Shown piece by piece: positions 24,301 to 35,358 of a DNA stretch of 64,000 bases. Below the pieces are notes generated by a model. It was not told the DNA's origin and made no database searches. It was given only the letters and a program-made list of their open reading frames with translations. The stretch lies in assembly GCA_014904985.1 (NCBI GenBank), contig MU128916.1, positions 302,696-366,695 on the forward strand. Direction: 5' to 3'. The stretch is from Hydnum rufescens UP504. Its lineage: Eukaryota > Basidiomycota > Agaricomycetes > Cantharellales > Hydnaceae. Position 1 is the stretch's first letter. Each line of letters opens with the position of its first letter. The translations under genes and the position numbers were made by a program.

Positions 24301-25503
24301 TATTAAAAAGGAGTTCCACCCCCACACACTCCCCACATCCTCCATTCATTACTCACGCATTCATTCACTTCCGAAGCCGCTGCATCGCTTTAGGCAGGTA
24401 AGCATCGCTTCCCGCTGGTACTTACTGTCTACACGCATACCATAGAGTAAAAAACTGCTCATGAAAAGCATAAGACAGCGATGGTTCTGAATACACATAC
24501 GATATATTATAGTACAACAAACTATAACACAACAAGTCAAGGAAGGACGACGGACGATCAAACAACAAAACTGAATGGAGGCTTGGGAGGGTGGCATTCT
24601 TCGATTCGTGAGGCGGGTCAACCCGGGGAGGTCAAAGGATAGACGCAAATGCTTCTACCCAAATGAAACCATAATGTCAAGAGACGACATGCGAAGGGGA
24701 CAATAAAATAAATGCGGGGTGAAGGGAAAGAAGGTTGAAAAAAAATCCACGAAGATGAATTTACGTACAGTCGAAGAGGAATCGGGTGGGAAAGAGAAGG
24801 GGGGGGGCATTAATGAAGACTGTCGGGGTCGGGAAGTCGTGGGCGGGAGAAAAGACACTGATGAGATACGTGGCGTGAGACAGATAAACTGTATGTGCGA
24901 GTGCGGCGGGTGCATTTTAAGACGATGTGGAGAAGTTGCGTTGCGTGGGTGTGCGTGTGAAGACAAAGCAGAGACCAGTGCGGTATGTTGTGAGTACTTG
25001 CGATAAAGAGAAAAAAAAACGGCAAAGAGATGCCGTACGGCCGAAATCCCGAGAGAGAGCAATCCACAACCACCAAAATAATGAGAACGACACGAATATA
25101 CCACATCACAAATTAACACATCAGGAGAAGAGCACCACCTTTGTTGGAAGGTCTGATGCACATATATCCCACCAAGAGGCCTAAATAGAGGCAACTCGAG
25201 AATCCTAGACAGAGGCTCTTGGATGATGGACGTCCGGTGGGATACGATGCCGACGCTTGAAGGCTGGTTGTTGAACATCCTTCAGCGAAATAAGAAGAGA
25301 GAAATATCCGCGCTGGTTCACTATGTGCGATGAAGAATAAATGGCAGAGTGAATAAGGTAGTGCCAACCAGACTAAGACCGACGACGAACCATAAACTGA
25401 AGCAGGAGCAGCGAAAGGGCATCAATTATTTCCAAAGTAAAACAACCTGGAGGTCACGGAAGGCGTCTCAGCAAAGATAGACAGAAAGGAAGAGACGAAA
25501 AGC
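24301..25503. other. Downstream flank of the ECL1-like gene
   Basis: 1.2 kb beyond the stop of the minus-strand ECL1-like gene. A 207-codon open frame on the minus strand (24655-25278) has no motif and an untranslated-like composition. It may be 3' UTR. The sequence at the ECL1-like stop, AAGAGGTGAGC, also reads as a good splice donor, so a short extra coding exon here cannot be excluded. Confidence 0.4.
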
Positions 25504-27177
25504 TCACCTCTTTCGTTTCTCCCCAGGTTTCACAGGGACGAGCTCGAGGGGATACGTCGGGACATAGGAATCGAGCGGAACACCCACACTCTTCACTCCT
25601 CCTACCCCACCATGTATATCACAGGAAAAGTTCCTGAGATACGTCATATCCTCACCAGACGCATTAGGGCTCCTCCACCATCCAATCCCGCGCGGTACAT
25701 CCTCACCATTTCTTGGCGGGAGCGCCTCCTTTACCGGAACAGGTGGATGCAGATGGTGTTGGGCGGGTGCCGAAGTGCTGGTCATTGCCGCCTGGCCTCG
25801 CAACGACGCGAGGCCGCCCATCGTCGCGCTGGTGGTTGTGTAATGGCTCCCCACGACGTGCCGACTGGACACGTTAGAAGGTGTCAGGACAGGCAATGCG
25901 ACGTGAACAAGGAGCCCGCTGTACAACGAGGAACGCCGCGAGGCAGATGTTGTGTTGGTGGGCTCGTCATTGGTTTCCGCGTCGGTGTCTGGGGCAGGGC
26001 CCTCGAATTGTGGTTGGACGGTGGAATGCCTACTATGTCGATGACGGTGGCGACGGAAATGCGGAGATTTTGAATCTGCCATAGGGGGGTGAGAAGAGGA
26101 AGAGGAAGTGGGGGACGTTGGACGGTAAGATGTGGATGGGAAGGGTTCGGGTTCACGGCCCTCGTCGAGAGTGTTGGTGCGATGACGATCGGGGCTGGAT
26201 CTCCGACGATGGTGGTTAGAGTGATTGTTAGCATACCTCTTTGCAGAGAGAGCAGAGGATGATTGTGTACGTTCGAATGCAAGGGGGTATGCAGAGGCGT
26301 AGAGGTCAGCGGCAGAGGCTGGCATGGTGCGGTGTATTGGCGCTGAAGTTCCGAGATAGCCTGCGGAAACACGAGGATACGCCGACTTGAGGGCATCAGC
26401 GCCGTAGGATCGATGGCGCGAGCCCCTCGTGTAAGAATTTTGGGTGGAAGTGCGGGAGAGGGGCGTCATCGAATTGACGGTAGAGAAGGCATGCAGCTTA
26501 GTGGCAGTAGCGTTACTACTGGAAGAAGGCGCGCCGTCCTCCGCGGATGTCCACTCCCAGGTGCTCCCAAGGGATTCTGAGCTGGAAGTCCCGGCTCTGT
26601 TTGGATCGATTGCTTGGATCGAAACACGTCGGGAGGGATTAGGCCTCGGGATGAACGGCTCGCCACTACGTAGAGAACGAAAGTAGTCCACATTAGCGCG
26701 GTCGGGATCGAAGGGCTCGGGCGGCTCCAGGTCAGATTCTGACCCCGACACGAACTCGGTGGGGAAAATCGGGGATCGGGATTTAGAAGATTGGTGGAAG
26801 GAGCTTGAGGAGGCAGGGGAGGGGGGAGAGAACAGGGTGAGTTGAGAGGATGCGAGATCCTGCAGTCGGCATCGTTCTGAGCAGTACAGAGAAGGTTCTT
26901 GAGTGAGAACGGTCCGTGCTTTCAGCGCGGGAATAGGCGTCGTCAAGTCCTGAGCAGACTTGACGGATGTTTTTGGAGATGCGAGCGCTGAGGCCTTGGG
27001 TTGTGGCTTTGCGCGTCGAGGGGTTGTAGGTTGCTTCTTTGGACGGGGGGCAGGCGGCGGAGGAGATTCTGAGGCCTCCGTCGTCGGGGTTGTTGGAGGG
27101 GGTGGGACTTGGACAAGTACCTGCTGTTTGTTTGGAGGGATGAGGCGGTCACACACAGGGCACCAGGAGGTATCCAT
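25504..27177 (-). CDS. ECL1/2/3-like zinc-binding protein with long disordered tail
   Basis: Single-exon gene of 557 codons. The N-terminus carries the two halves of an ECL1/2/3-type zinc site: WCPVCDRLIPP at residues 5-15 and LYCSERCRLQD near residue 100, separated by a Pro/Lys-rich spacer. In yeasts, small Ecl1-family proteins act in lifespan extension and stress or starvation responses; that role is carried over by family only. The other roughly 450 residues are Ser/Pro/His-rich and look disordered (poly-Ser runs, a His/Arg cluster near HFRRHRHRHSRH), ending in a basic GEKRKR. The open frame continues upstream to 27384, but a consensus intron (27179-27241) ends one base before this ATG and its removal creates an in-frame stop, which fixes the start. 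Confidence 0.72.
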   Translation of the reverse strand: MDTSWCPVCDRLIPPNKQQVLVQVPPPPTTPTTEASESPPPPAPRPKKQPTTPRRAKPQPKASALASPKTSVKSAQDLTTPIPALKARTVLTQEPSLYCSERCRLQDLASSQLTLFSPPSPASSSSFHQSSKSRSPIFPTEFVSGSESDLEPPEPFDPDRANVDYFRSLRSGEPFIPRPNPSRRVSIQAIDPNRAGTSSSESLGSTWEWTSAEDGAPSSSSNATATKLHAFSTVNSMTPLSRTSTQNSYTRGSRHRSYGADALKSAYPRVSAGYLGTSAPIHRTMPASAADLYASAYPLAFERTQSSSALSAKRYANNHSNHHRRRSSPDRHRTNTLDEGREPEPFPSTSYRPTSPTSSSSSHPPMADSKSPHFRRHRHRHSRHSTVQPQFEGPAPDTDAETNDEPTNTTSASRRSSLYSGLLVHVALPVLTPSNVSSRHVVGSHYTTTSATMGGLASLRGQAAMTSTSAPAQHHLHPPVPVKEALPPRNGEDVPRGIGWWRSPNASGEDMTYLRNFSCDIHGGVGGVKSVGVPLDSYVPTYPLELVPVKPGEKRKR

Positions 27178-27241
27178 TCTGGAGAAGGAGGGTTGGGTAG
27201 GAGGAGACTTTATAAGAGGAAGAAGGAAGTAAAACACGAAC
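27178..27241 (-). promoter_or_regulatory. Probable 5'-UTR intron of the ECL1-like gene
   Basis: On the minus strand the donor GTTCGTG at 27241 and a pyrimidine-rich acceptor ending CTCCAG at 27179 define a 63-nt intron. Joining the flanks gives TTCTGAATGG, so the upstream frame stops at TGA and translation begins at the overlapping ATG. A TATAAA-like string within the intron could instead be a core promoter element. Confidence 0.5.
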
Positions 27242-30200
27242 CAGAATAGAGGTCTTTGACAGCCGGGCGACAGCTGTAGGTTGTTCAGGGATGCAGGTGG
27301 CGTGCTCGGGTGCTGTGCAGTGGGCGTTGTTAGTCTCACTGTCACTGTCGTCGCTGTCGCTGTTACGCTCGCTGTTTGAAGCAACGCACTGGTGGGCAGA
27401 GATGGTGGTGGTGGTTGGGCGCAGAAAAAAAAACAAAGGTGGAGAGTAAATCAGGCCTGGAGCTTTCAAAGTCATCGGCTAATCTTCCCACTCCGGTCAT
27501 TCGGACCGAGTTCAGGCATCCGCGGTTACCCGTTGAAGCGCAGGGTCACCGCGAGCAGGGTCGAGGGGGGGGTACATGGGGGACAGGCATGAGATGCCTG
27601 GGCGGCTAGAGGGTGGGCGACGACGAGCTAGGCGCCGACGGTGGCACCGATGTCCACGGAAACGGCTCCAGGCAGCTTTTTTGTTCCGGTCAGCCCGAGC
27701 TAAACAAGGTATCCGGCCCTTTGGGAAGGTTTCCATTTCAGATTCCCTTGAAAGACAGGTATGGGATACCATAACAGGCTCCCACTCGGATCTCCTTATC
27801 GCGCTACGCTGCGAGCTCAGGCTCGCCCCCAGAATCCACCTTTCCTCCCCCCCCCATTTCCCCCCGTTTCCCCCGTTGCCTTCCGGGTGCCACCATGCAT
27901 CCCGAATACTCACGCGGGAAATGTATTTTCTCTTCATATTTTGACAATAAATCATTAGCATCCGGTTCGAGGCCCACCCCCACGTCCGGCGATGCGACCG
28001 CGACCTCTGAGCGTGGTCCAACACCCACCGTAGCATTTTCCTGTCTCCCCACGCTCGTCCCATGCTCGTCCCTCACGCTCGTCCCCCCCGCATCCACCCA
28101 CGATCACCTCGTGCCTTGTTTTAATCTAATTTGGTAACCCCGCGGCCAAGTATCCACGGATTGTTGTTAGGCCTTTTGGCCGACCCGGTTTTGGTATAGC
28201 AACAACAGCGTGCGCAACGTGGATAAGCGTGCGTAGATTGTCCACATTACGTAATTACCCATTTCGCTAGAGACAGCCACTAACAGTGCTCTCTCTCGCC
28301 ACGCTTCCACACCTTTGCCTCGTGACAACCACAAAGCACAACTGGCACTCGACTAACTTGAACAAGTCCGTATCTACCCGACCCCCTTCCCCCTCTCGCA
28401 ATGAAATAAAATAAATAATACACGGCCCGATTGTCAAATCAACGACAAATGATTTATCACTGCATCCGATCCATCAATCCGTTCACCATCTTGCCAATCT
28501 GTCCATCTCGCTAGCATCTTGTGGGTGAGAGCGTCGTCCGGAACTCTTCACGATCATTCATATCCCCCCAGGAACCTCTCAGTTAATGCGCCAGTTGTTG
28601 AGGCCTCAAGCACGTTCACACTCGACTTTTAACTACCGGCACATCACATGTCCATCCCAGCATATGCGCCCTCCCGCTTGATTTCCTTTTGCACATGCCA
28701 CCCTCATATCTCTTCCGACACACACATTCGCACAACTCGGCTGGCTTGCAGCTCTTTGCAACTCTTCAACCTTCCCCTTTTGACGTATAGCGCCAGCACA
28801 CCACAAAGACGTCATAATCTCAACTGCGATCGATTTCAGCACTGTAACCTCTTTCTGTGCTACTTGCCGCTTCAAAGTGTCATATCACATACTAGCTTCC
28901 CCATTAACAACTGCCCCGCACCAGCTGACCATGCCCGAAGATCCACTCTTGGGACATCACGCTCCGACCTTCCGCCGCAGCATAATGACCAAGCCGCACA
29001 CAACAAGCGCCCTGAGGATCACCTTCCAATTCCCAAGGCTGTACCGCCCATAACCCATTCCAATCTGAGGCGCTCGCCCCCTCTTCCCCATGCTAATGAC
29101 GCCATAGACATGGCTGGGCGTCTCGGCGATGCCCGTAGCGGCCCTTCGGAAACACAGAACCGGATCCCCCACCCAATGGAAGCACAAGAACTCGGAAATG
29201 GGATGCACACGCAGCATTGCAGCATTGCTTTGCCCCTGTGACCTCACACAAAATAGCATGGCCCAAAAGTTCCGGCCTCCACAGCCCTGAAAGACAAATA
29301 ACGATCGATGGACGGAGCCATAACACGATGATCCCCAACGCATCATCATCATCAGCGAAACGAACAGATTCGCCCTCCGCATCGCCGTCCCCGCCCGCCG
29401 TGTGGCGGGTTCATGATCCACATCACTGAGTCACGGAGTATAACCCCTTTTTTTTCTTCGGCGCCTGCTGACATGTACAGCACTTCTTCAAATTCTTCAA
29501 AAAAAAAAAAGAAACAAGGCGGAATATAAAGCGGCCCGTCTCGACCTAGGATCATGTGATGGTAATAGTGGCGCTTGAGACAGAACAAGTCAAGGTGGTG
29601 TGATCCGGTCTTCTACTTCCGTGTGAGTGTGGGTGTGTACGGATTTCACCTTCATTCATTGTATACGCCACTGCCACGCCACCGTATGCACCACCCCTGT
29701 GTCATTACAACCAACTACGATCAAAGTCGGGCGGCTGTGGGGTGGTGGTGGTGGTGGAACTCTCTCTTATATACCGCTTCGGACTGCGTACAGGTAGCTA
29801 TGAGGCGCCTAGGGCGGTCCTTGTACATGCTATACAGGGATAAATAGTCTCTCGCTGATCCCCCCTTCTCTCCATAAGTGGCCTTTGGACTCGTATTGTT
29901 TCCGTCCCCGCGGCTGTGGGGCCCCAGCGGGTCATTTCATCCAAGCCACCCACGAATACAAAAAAAAAAATAGAAGACCCCCGCAAAACGTCCAGACGTT
30001 TTTTTTTTTAGGTACATCGCATGTAAAACAAATACTGTCAAATCTACGGTGTCAAAAACAGAAAAGGAGATAAAGAAAAAGCAAGAGTTTAAAAAAAGAA
30101 GCAGAAGCAGAATCAGGTGTCATGCATACTCGTTTGAAAATAACATCGCGCCAGAAACAAAACAAAAAAAAAAAACACCCCCCGACAAATTGGGTATGTA

Positions 30201-30529
30201 CAGTATCCAGATCGGGAATGTAAAAAGCAAATGGGGAGAAGGGAAGACGAGCGTAATTTGAATGGATAGCGTCCGTCGCTCAATGTGATTAGGTAACTAA
30301 GGGGGTAAAGTTTCTTCTTACATGTAGGCGTGAAGGCGTGAAAAAAGCCGTAGGTCGTGGAGGAGTCAAGGTCATGCACCCAGGGATCGGCGTTGGAGAA
30401 TCATTTCTGGATAAACATAAGGTGTTATGCCTGAAGAAAAAAATGGACTTTAGCTCACTACATAGAGCGGCAACGACGATATAATAATCACCATGAAGAA
30501 TAAATTTGGTTCAGGCACCCAAACGAGTC
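27242..30529. other. Long 5' flank of the ECL1-like gene
   Basis: 3.3 kb between the ECL1-like gene and the 3' end of the esterase gene. It contains A-rich and C-rich runs, a GGT array near 29740 and overlapping open frames on both strands (28648-29241 plus; 28957-29421 minus) with no motif. It could be a long promoter/leader region. No gene is supported. Confidence 0.5.
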
Positions 30530-32316
30530 TTATATCTGACAGACAAGCAACCATGGAGAGAGAATCCCTACACATGGTCCCAGCATTAATCGTGGATAAT
30601 AGTTTGAGACAAAGCGCGGAGCCACAGTTACCAGTGAGATATAATTTCTTCCCATCTGAGCTCCATGCGGCGGTTGTTATCCCAGTAGCGAGCGTCCCGT
30701 CGTCCTCAAATATCTAACAACCGCCGAAAGCAGAAGGCGAGAATCAACACCGGATCTCCCCGCAGAACAGTTCGTCTATACCTTGTCCACGGCATACTTC
30801 CCTTTCCCCCCTCCCGCACGTGATGTATTCGCCGTAGTTTGATTCAGGGATATTTTATAAACGGACGAAGGGCTCGGGATCGTGTAGTCATGGGAAGATC
30901 GCGTTGCAAATCCAATGCTATTGATAAAAGCTGAACGAAAGCAAAAATGAGACAATGTCGGTTCGACTCCATGGTAATTTCCAGACAGAAAACGAGGCTA
31001 CTACGCAACTGGCAGCATAGAGGTTGTTTTCTTCATCGAAGCTCAGGTTGTCAGGCGATCTGCCTGTTGATTAGGGATATTTAAACTTGGACATGGACGC
31101 ACATCAGGAACTAAACGGAGACATACCCAGGAATATACTATCCACCTGGGATAGCGTATTATCTGTGAGGCGCCTGAACACGCCGATTGCCCCGCCAAAA
31201 GAATTTGATACATAGAATATATCGCCGTCAATCTAACCAGGTGAGGTAAACAACGGCGGGGACGATGATCTAGGCATAAGGACTGACAGTCGTTATACCG
31301 TTGGCGCCATTAACGCTTTCGGCAGCCATTTTGCAGCCATGATCGACATGACAGTAGCCAACGGAGGATCGTGCAAGATTGAAAAGGAAAGTCGCCGTTC
31401 TACCCTAAAATGGGGAGGAGGGCAAATATCGGAGATTTTCAGGTATGGATTCCGGGGTATGGATGAATGAGAAAGAATATTAAGATGAAAGCAATCGACG
31501 GTCTACGCACTGCATGCCCCAAACGGGTTGGATGATCATTAGTAAAGTAGAGAGAATCGCCGTCAGGGGACCATGAAACGCTGTTCGGAGTGATGATAAC
31601 CTCCGGATCCCGGAACGTCTTCACGTGTGTTAAAGTGTTTGATCCAAGCGTTGTGGAGAAAATCTCGATAACAGAATCAGCACCATGTTCGTACTCGTTT
31701 CCTAAAAACAGGGAAATATGCGCATCCGTTAGCTTTTTGTGACGTGTAAATCTTCATCCGAAGCGAAGGGGGGAGGAAGTGAAACATACGTGCTGGTTGT
31801 GGCCTGTGGTTCACGAGGGATATAAATAGTGTCTCAGGGTCTGCTCGTGACGCAACGACGTCCATTCCATGCACGTTGAGTCCCCTCGGATCGTCGAACC
31901 CATCCAACCCGAGGCGCGTCACAGACAAGTCCCTTGGGTCGTAAATTGCAACATAATCGTTATGCGACGGTTGTTTGAAGATGAGAAAGTATGGCGACCA
32001 CAGCATGCGACCCTTCCGCGACGCACAAGCCAAGTAGACTAATCCTGTAGGTCGATGTATCCAGAGATCTAAATAAAGTTGCATAAGAATTCGCAATAAG
32101 ATGGGGAATGGACTCGGAACGAGTGCCAGCATAAAAATCACCTTCGCATGCCTCCAGGCTTGGGATTGTCTCACACCGTGCGTTTCCCTGAGGACGAATA
32201 GACCCAGCACCCTTCAGGACGCCATGAATGTGCACCAGGCGGTGGACAACCAGCGTGTATGCGAGGCCGAGGACAACAAGGAGGCCGGTGAGGAGAATGG
32301 AGATAAGACGAGCCAT
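30530..32316 (-). CDS. Paraoxonase/arylesterase-like six-bladed propeller protein
   Basis: Fungal member of the PON/SMP-30 calcium-dependent hydrolase superfamily; natural substrate unknown. Exons 32142-32316, 31790-32068, 31511-31701, 31288-31404, 31127-31232, 31010-31063, 30782-30930, 30632-30713, 30530-30567 give 396 aa in phase. N-terminal signal anchor (LISILLTGLLVVLGLAYTLV), then CEDLWIHRPTGLVYLACASR, RGLNVHGMDVVASRADPETL, NSVSWSPDGDSLYFTNDH, SSVGYCHVDHGCKMAAESVN, DNLSFDEENNLYAA and a hydrophobic C-terminal LYLTGILSPWLLVCQI typical of fungal members. One donor is GTCAGT (31287). Blade-forming Asn/Asp positions (VHGMD, PNSVSW, VDHGC, PDNLSF) look intact, so an active fold is plausible. 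An alternative in-frame ATG lies at 32352. Confidence 0.87.
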
Positions 32317-32678
32317 AATTCCAATCAAAAAATAACCGAGACCGAGAGCCAATATTTATCTTGTGCGCAGCCACCGCCTGCATATGCTAGTTGTTTGGCT
32401 TACGATATCCGGGTATCATACTGTAGTAATCCTGGGCGGTCAGGCCGTTCCAAAGTAAAAGACACAGAATGGTAGGTCTAATCCCATTATACGGGCCACA
32501 TTCATCGACGGCAATGGCCGATTCGACGTCCTACTCCATTTACGGATCCGACTTCCACTTCAAGGTTTATTACTCCAGTCCCGTCTACTGAACGCTTGGA
32601 CGGGCATCGCCTCTCCTACGGGCTGAGCATCACGGTTACGTGTTCGAGTGGCTCGATACCGTTTCATCTGGGTAAATC
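32317..32678. promoter_or_regulatory. Divergent intergenic region (esterase / MON1)
   Basis: 362 bp between the two start codons, presumably holding both promoters. No TATA box or clear operator is recognised. Confidence 0.4.
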
Positions 32679-35358
32679 ATGAGCTCGTACTCCTCCCCTA
32701 CACCCTCCAGGTCGCAGTCCCCCGCTCCTTCCACTTTGAGAAATCGAACGATTTCGCTACATCCTGCGTCTTCACAACTGTCACTACGCACTGCAGGATC
32801 GTCTCAGGCACCAGGGACCCTATCATCAGCTTCGGCTCTACTACCCCATTTATCGAGTGCGCTAAATTCGTTGTGCGTTTTTTAGCCTAGTCTTCAATCA
32901 TTCTTTTTGTTTTCAAGATGCGGGCATTATTATGACCCCAGATGCAGATATTACTGATGTGGAGGGTGTCGTGGACACCACGCGAGGAGACGCCGCCAAA
33001 GAGGCACTAAGAGAGCACCTCCGACGGAACTTGGGCGGCCTGGACTCGGGTGGGTTGTAAGTTATATTGGCCCCTACCCTGACCCCCTGATACATCCCGG
33101 CGATGCCCCTCTTCCTCAGAGAGTTCGGGGTTATCGCACCGCCCCCAAATGCCGCATCTACACGAATTGCCGCATCTCCCGAGTTAGTATGGGATCACCG
33201 TCTATATTGTATTGTTTCCCCATGAACACTTCGGTTCTTCCTCGTCAGATATTGCATTCCCTCCTCGCGAATATTTTATACTTACCAACGCTGGCAAACC
33301 AGTCTTTACGAGGTGCGGGCACCGATAGTCTTTAGGGATCAGACGATCCCAATTAATTTCTATTTCCCAGTCGAACGCATGTAGAGGACTCTAGCGATGA
33401 CTTGACTAGCGCTATGGGCCTCATGCAGGCTCTCATCTCCGTCTTCGCGGACGATGGCGACAAAATACGGTATGTAATCTATATTACGACCTTGAGTGAT
33501 GACGTTATTCATGATTTATGTATTCCACAAAGTTGCATCAATGCTGGCAGAACAAGAATATCGTTTCTACTTCGGTCACCATTGTACTATGTCTGCGTAT
33601 CCTCATGGCGTGAACCAGAGTCCGTGGTTGGCAACTATCCTCATTTCTGCCGGAGAGTACTACTTCTGATTGGGCACACCTGACCTTGCCTGTTGGCAGA
33701 TCCGAGTACATCTAGATTATTTGCATCAACAAATCCTCAGCGTGGTAACTGCATCTCAGCTTAGGAAGATATTCGAGAGACGGAACAATTTCGACTTAAG
33801 AAGACTTCTTGATGGTGAGGCTCGAAAGTTGATCAAGTTGATCAAGCTCTTCAACGATTTCCCTTGCGGTTGCTAATTTTGTCCTCCGACAAATTAGGCA
33901 CAGACGGGATTCTTCATTTGTTGTTATCGCGACTAGAGCAAGATGTGGGCTTGACGACTGGCTCACTTGGAGCAGTACGACTTGATCACTCGGTTCGATC
34001 GAAGGCTGGGGATCTGCTAGTCCCACCAAAGGACCTTAGGGTCTGATGTCTCCCATCGCAATTGAGTTTGGGAAGCACGGCTAACGTCCAAGTTTGAATA
34101 GGATGTACTCTATGTCCTCTTACTTCTCGCTCCCTGTCTCGTGTTATTACCCTCACTCGGCCAAGAAAACAATCTATCCATCCTTCCGATTTGCACGTTC
34201 TCCTCAACACCCTTTCTGCACCCTCTCTATCTTCCAATTCCGCACCTTCATCCTCGTCGTGGCTTCCAATATGTCTGCCAAAGTATAATTCCGATGGATT
34301 TTTACACGTCTATGTTACATTCTTTGGGGGTAAATCAGAGGCGATTGTAGATCCATCTGCGGCCCTGCCACCGACACCAATATCAGGCTCTGACGGATCG
34401 TCATCGAATACAGTCGAGGCTAAGACGACAATAGAAGGCACCGGCGAGAATAACAGGTCGTCGGCTCTGGAATTGAAAACTCAAGAAGAGAGGGGAATGA
34501 CATTGGACTTGCGATCGTTACACCTTGCCGGGATGACTTTGAACGTGTGCGTGCGTGGGCGGATACGATCGAACAGGTTAGTTCTACATCGATAATCTAC
34601 GGCAGCTGTCCCGCCTGTCGGTTCACATCTCCAATGTATTCGGACATTTCGGAAATCTTTGCCCACGGCGCTGACCACTGCACCACACCCCCCCTCTATC
34701 TTTGATTCATTCAGTCACTTCGCTCAACAGGATTATTAAATGCACTTATCACAGCCAGCGGGCGCCATGGATATTCCACAAACGACTTAGGCGTACCAGG
34801 TCTCAGGCATTTCCTGTATAAGTCGCGTTCGCATGTTCAAATCACGATGCCCGTTTGGGAAGAACCTTACGAGATTCCTGATGAACGGAAACGGTGTGTT
34901 TTCTGTTGTCTGTGGCCCAACATTTCATATTCCATCGGCTGTCCCCAATAGTAAGGGACGAAAAGTAACTGAATTGTCATATTCTCGCGTATCGTTGGCG
35001 GTGCTTGGTGGGATAGGCTGATTACGTTGTATCAATGTGTTCATGATGCGTTGCATGCACGATCAGGACAGGCACAAGGTCCACTCAAGTTGCACTTTCT
35101 TCGTACGGAGAAGGAGATTGTCATGGGATGGGTGCGTCAATTATTTTTGCTCCGTTTCTTCGGGGATGTGTTGTTTACTGTTGGGAATTGATTGGGACGT
35201 ATGACAATTGGATTTAGGTGACTCAACCGTTCGAGTTGATCGTGACGCTCTTGCCTCATCTGCCAAAGAGCGCGGTGGTGGGTGCCGCGAACGCCGTGGC
35301 GAAATGGGTCAAGAAAGAGGAAGGACGGCTGTTTATTCGCGATGCGCCTGTGTTCTAG
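32679..35358 (+). CDS. MON1: Vacuolar fusion protein MON1 (Mon1-Ccz1 GEF subunit)
   Basis: Partner of Ccz1 in the exchange factor that activates Rab7/Ypt7 on late endosomes and vacuoles. Exons 32679-32856, 32918-33056, 33124-33182, 33249-33312, 33371-33469, 33533-33626, 33700-33814, 33898-34040, 34102-34576, 34715-34893, 35017-35131, 35218-35358; about 600 aa. Diagnostic longin-domain stretches: REYFILTNAGKPVFTS, LTSAMGLMQALISVFADD, VHLDYLHQQILSVVTASQLR, IFERRNNFDLRRLL, HPSDLHVLLNTLSAPS, LPGRHFLYKSRSH-type region near GLRHFLYKSRSHVQITMPVW, and the C-terminal VAKWVKKEEGRLFIRDAPVF. The Ser-rich N-terminus is weakly conserved and exon 1 plus the third exon boundary are provisional. Exon 34102-34576 contains two -1 frame breaks (near 34130-34145 and at the G run 34492-34495). 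Confidence 0.87.

Noticed and set aside
24655..25278. 207-codon minus-strand open frame
   Set aside because: Composition fits an untranslated region; no motif and no splice structure.
28648..29241. 197-codon plus-strand open frame
   Set aside because: No domain, low-complexity composition, and an equally long open frame on the opposite strand.
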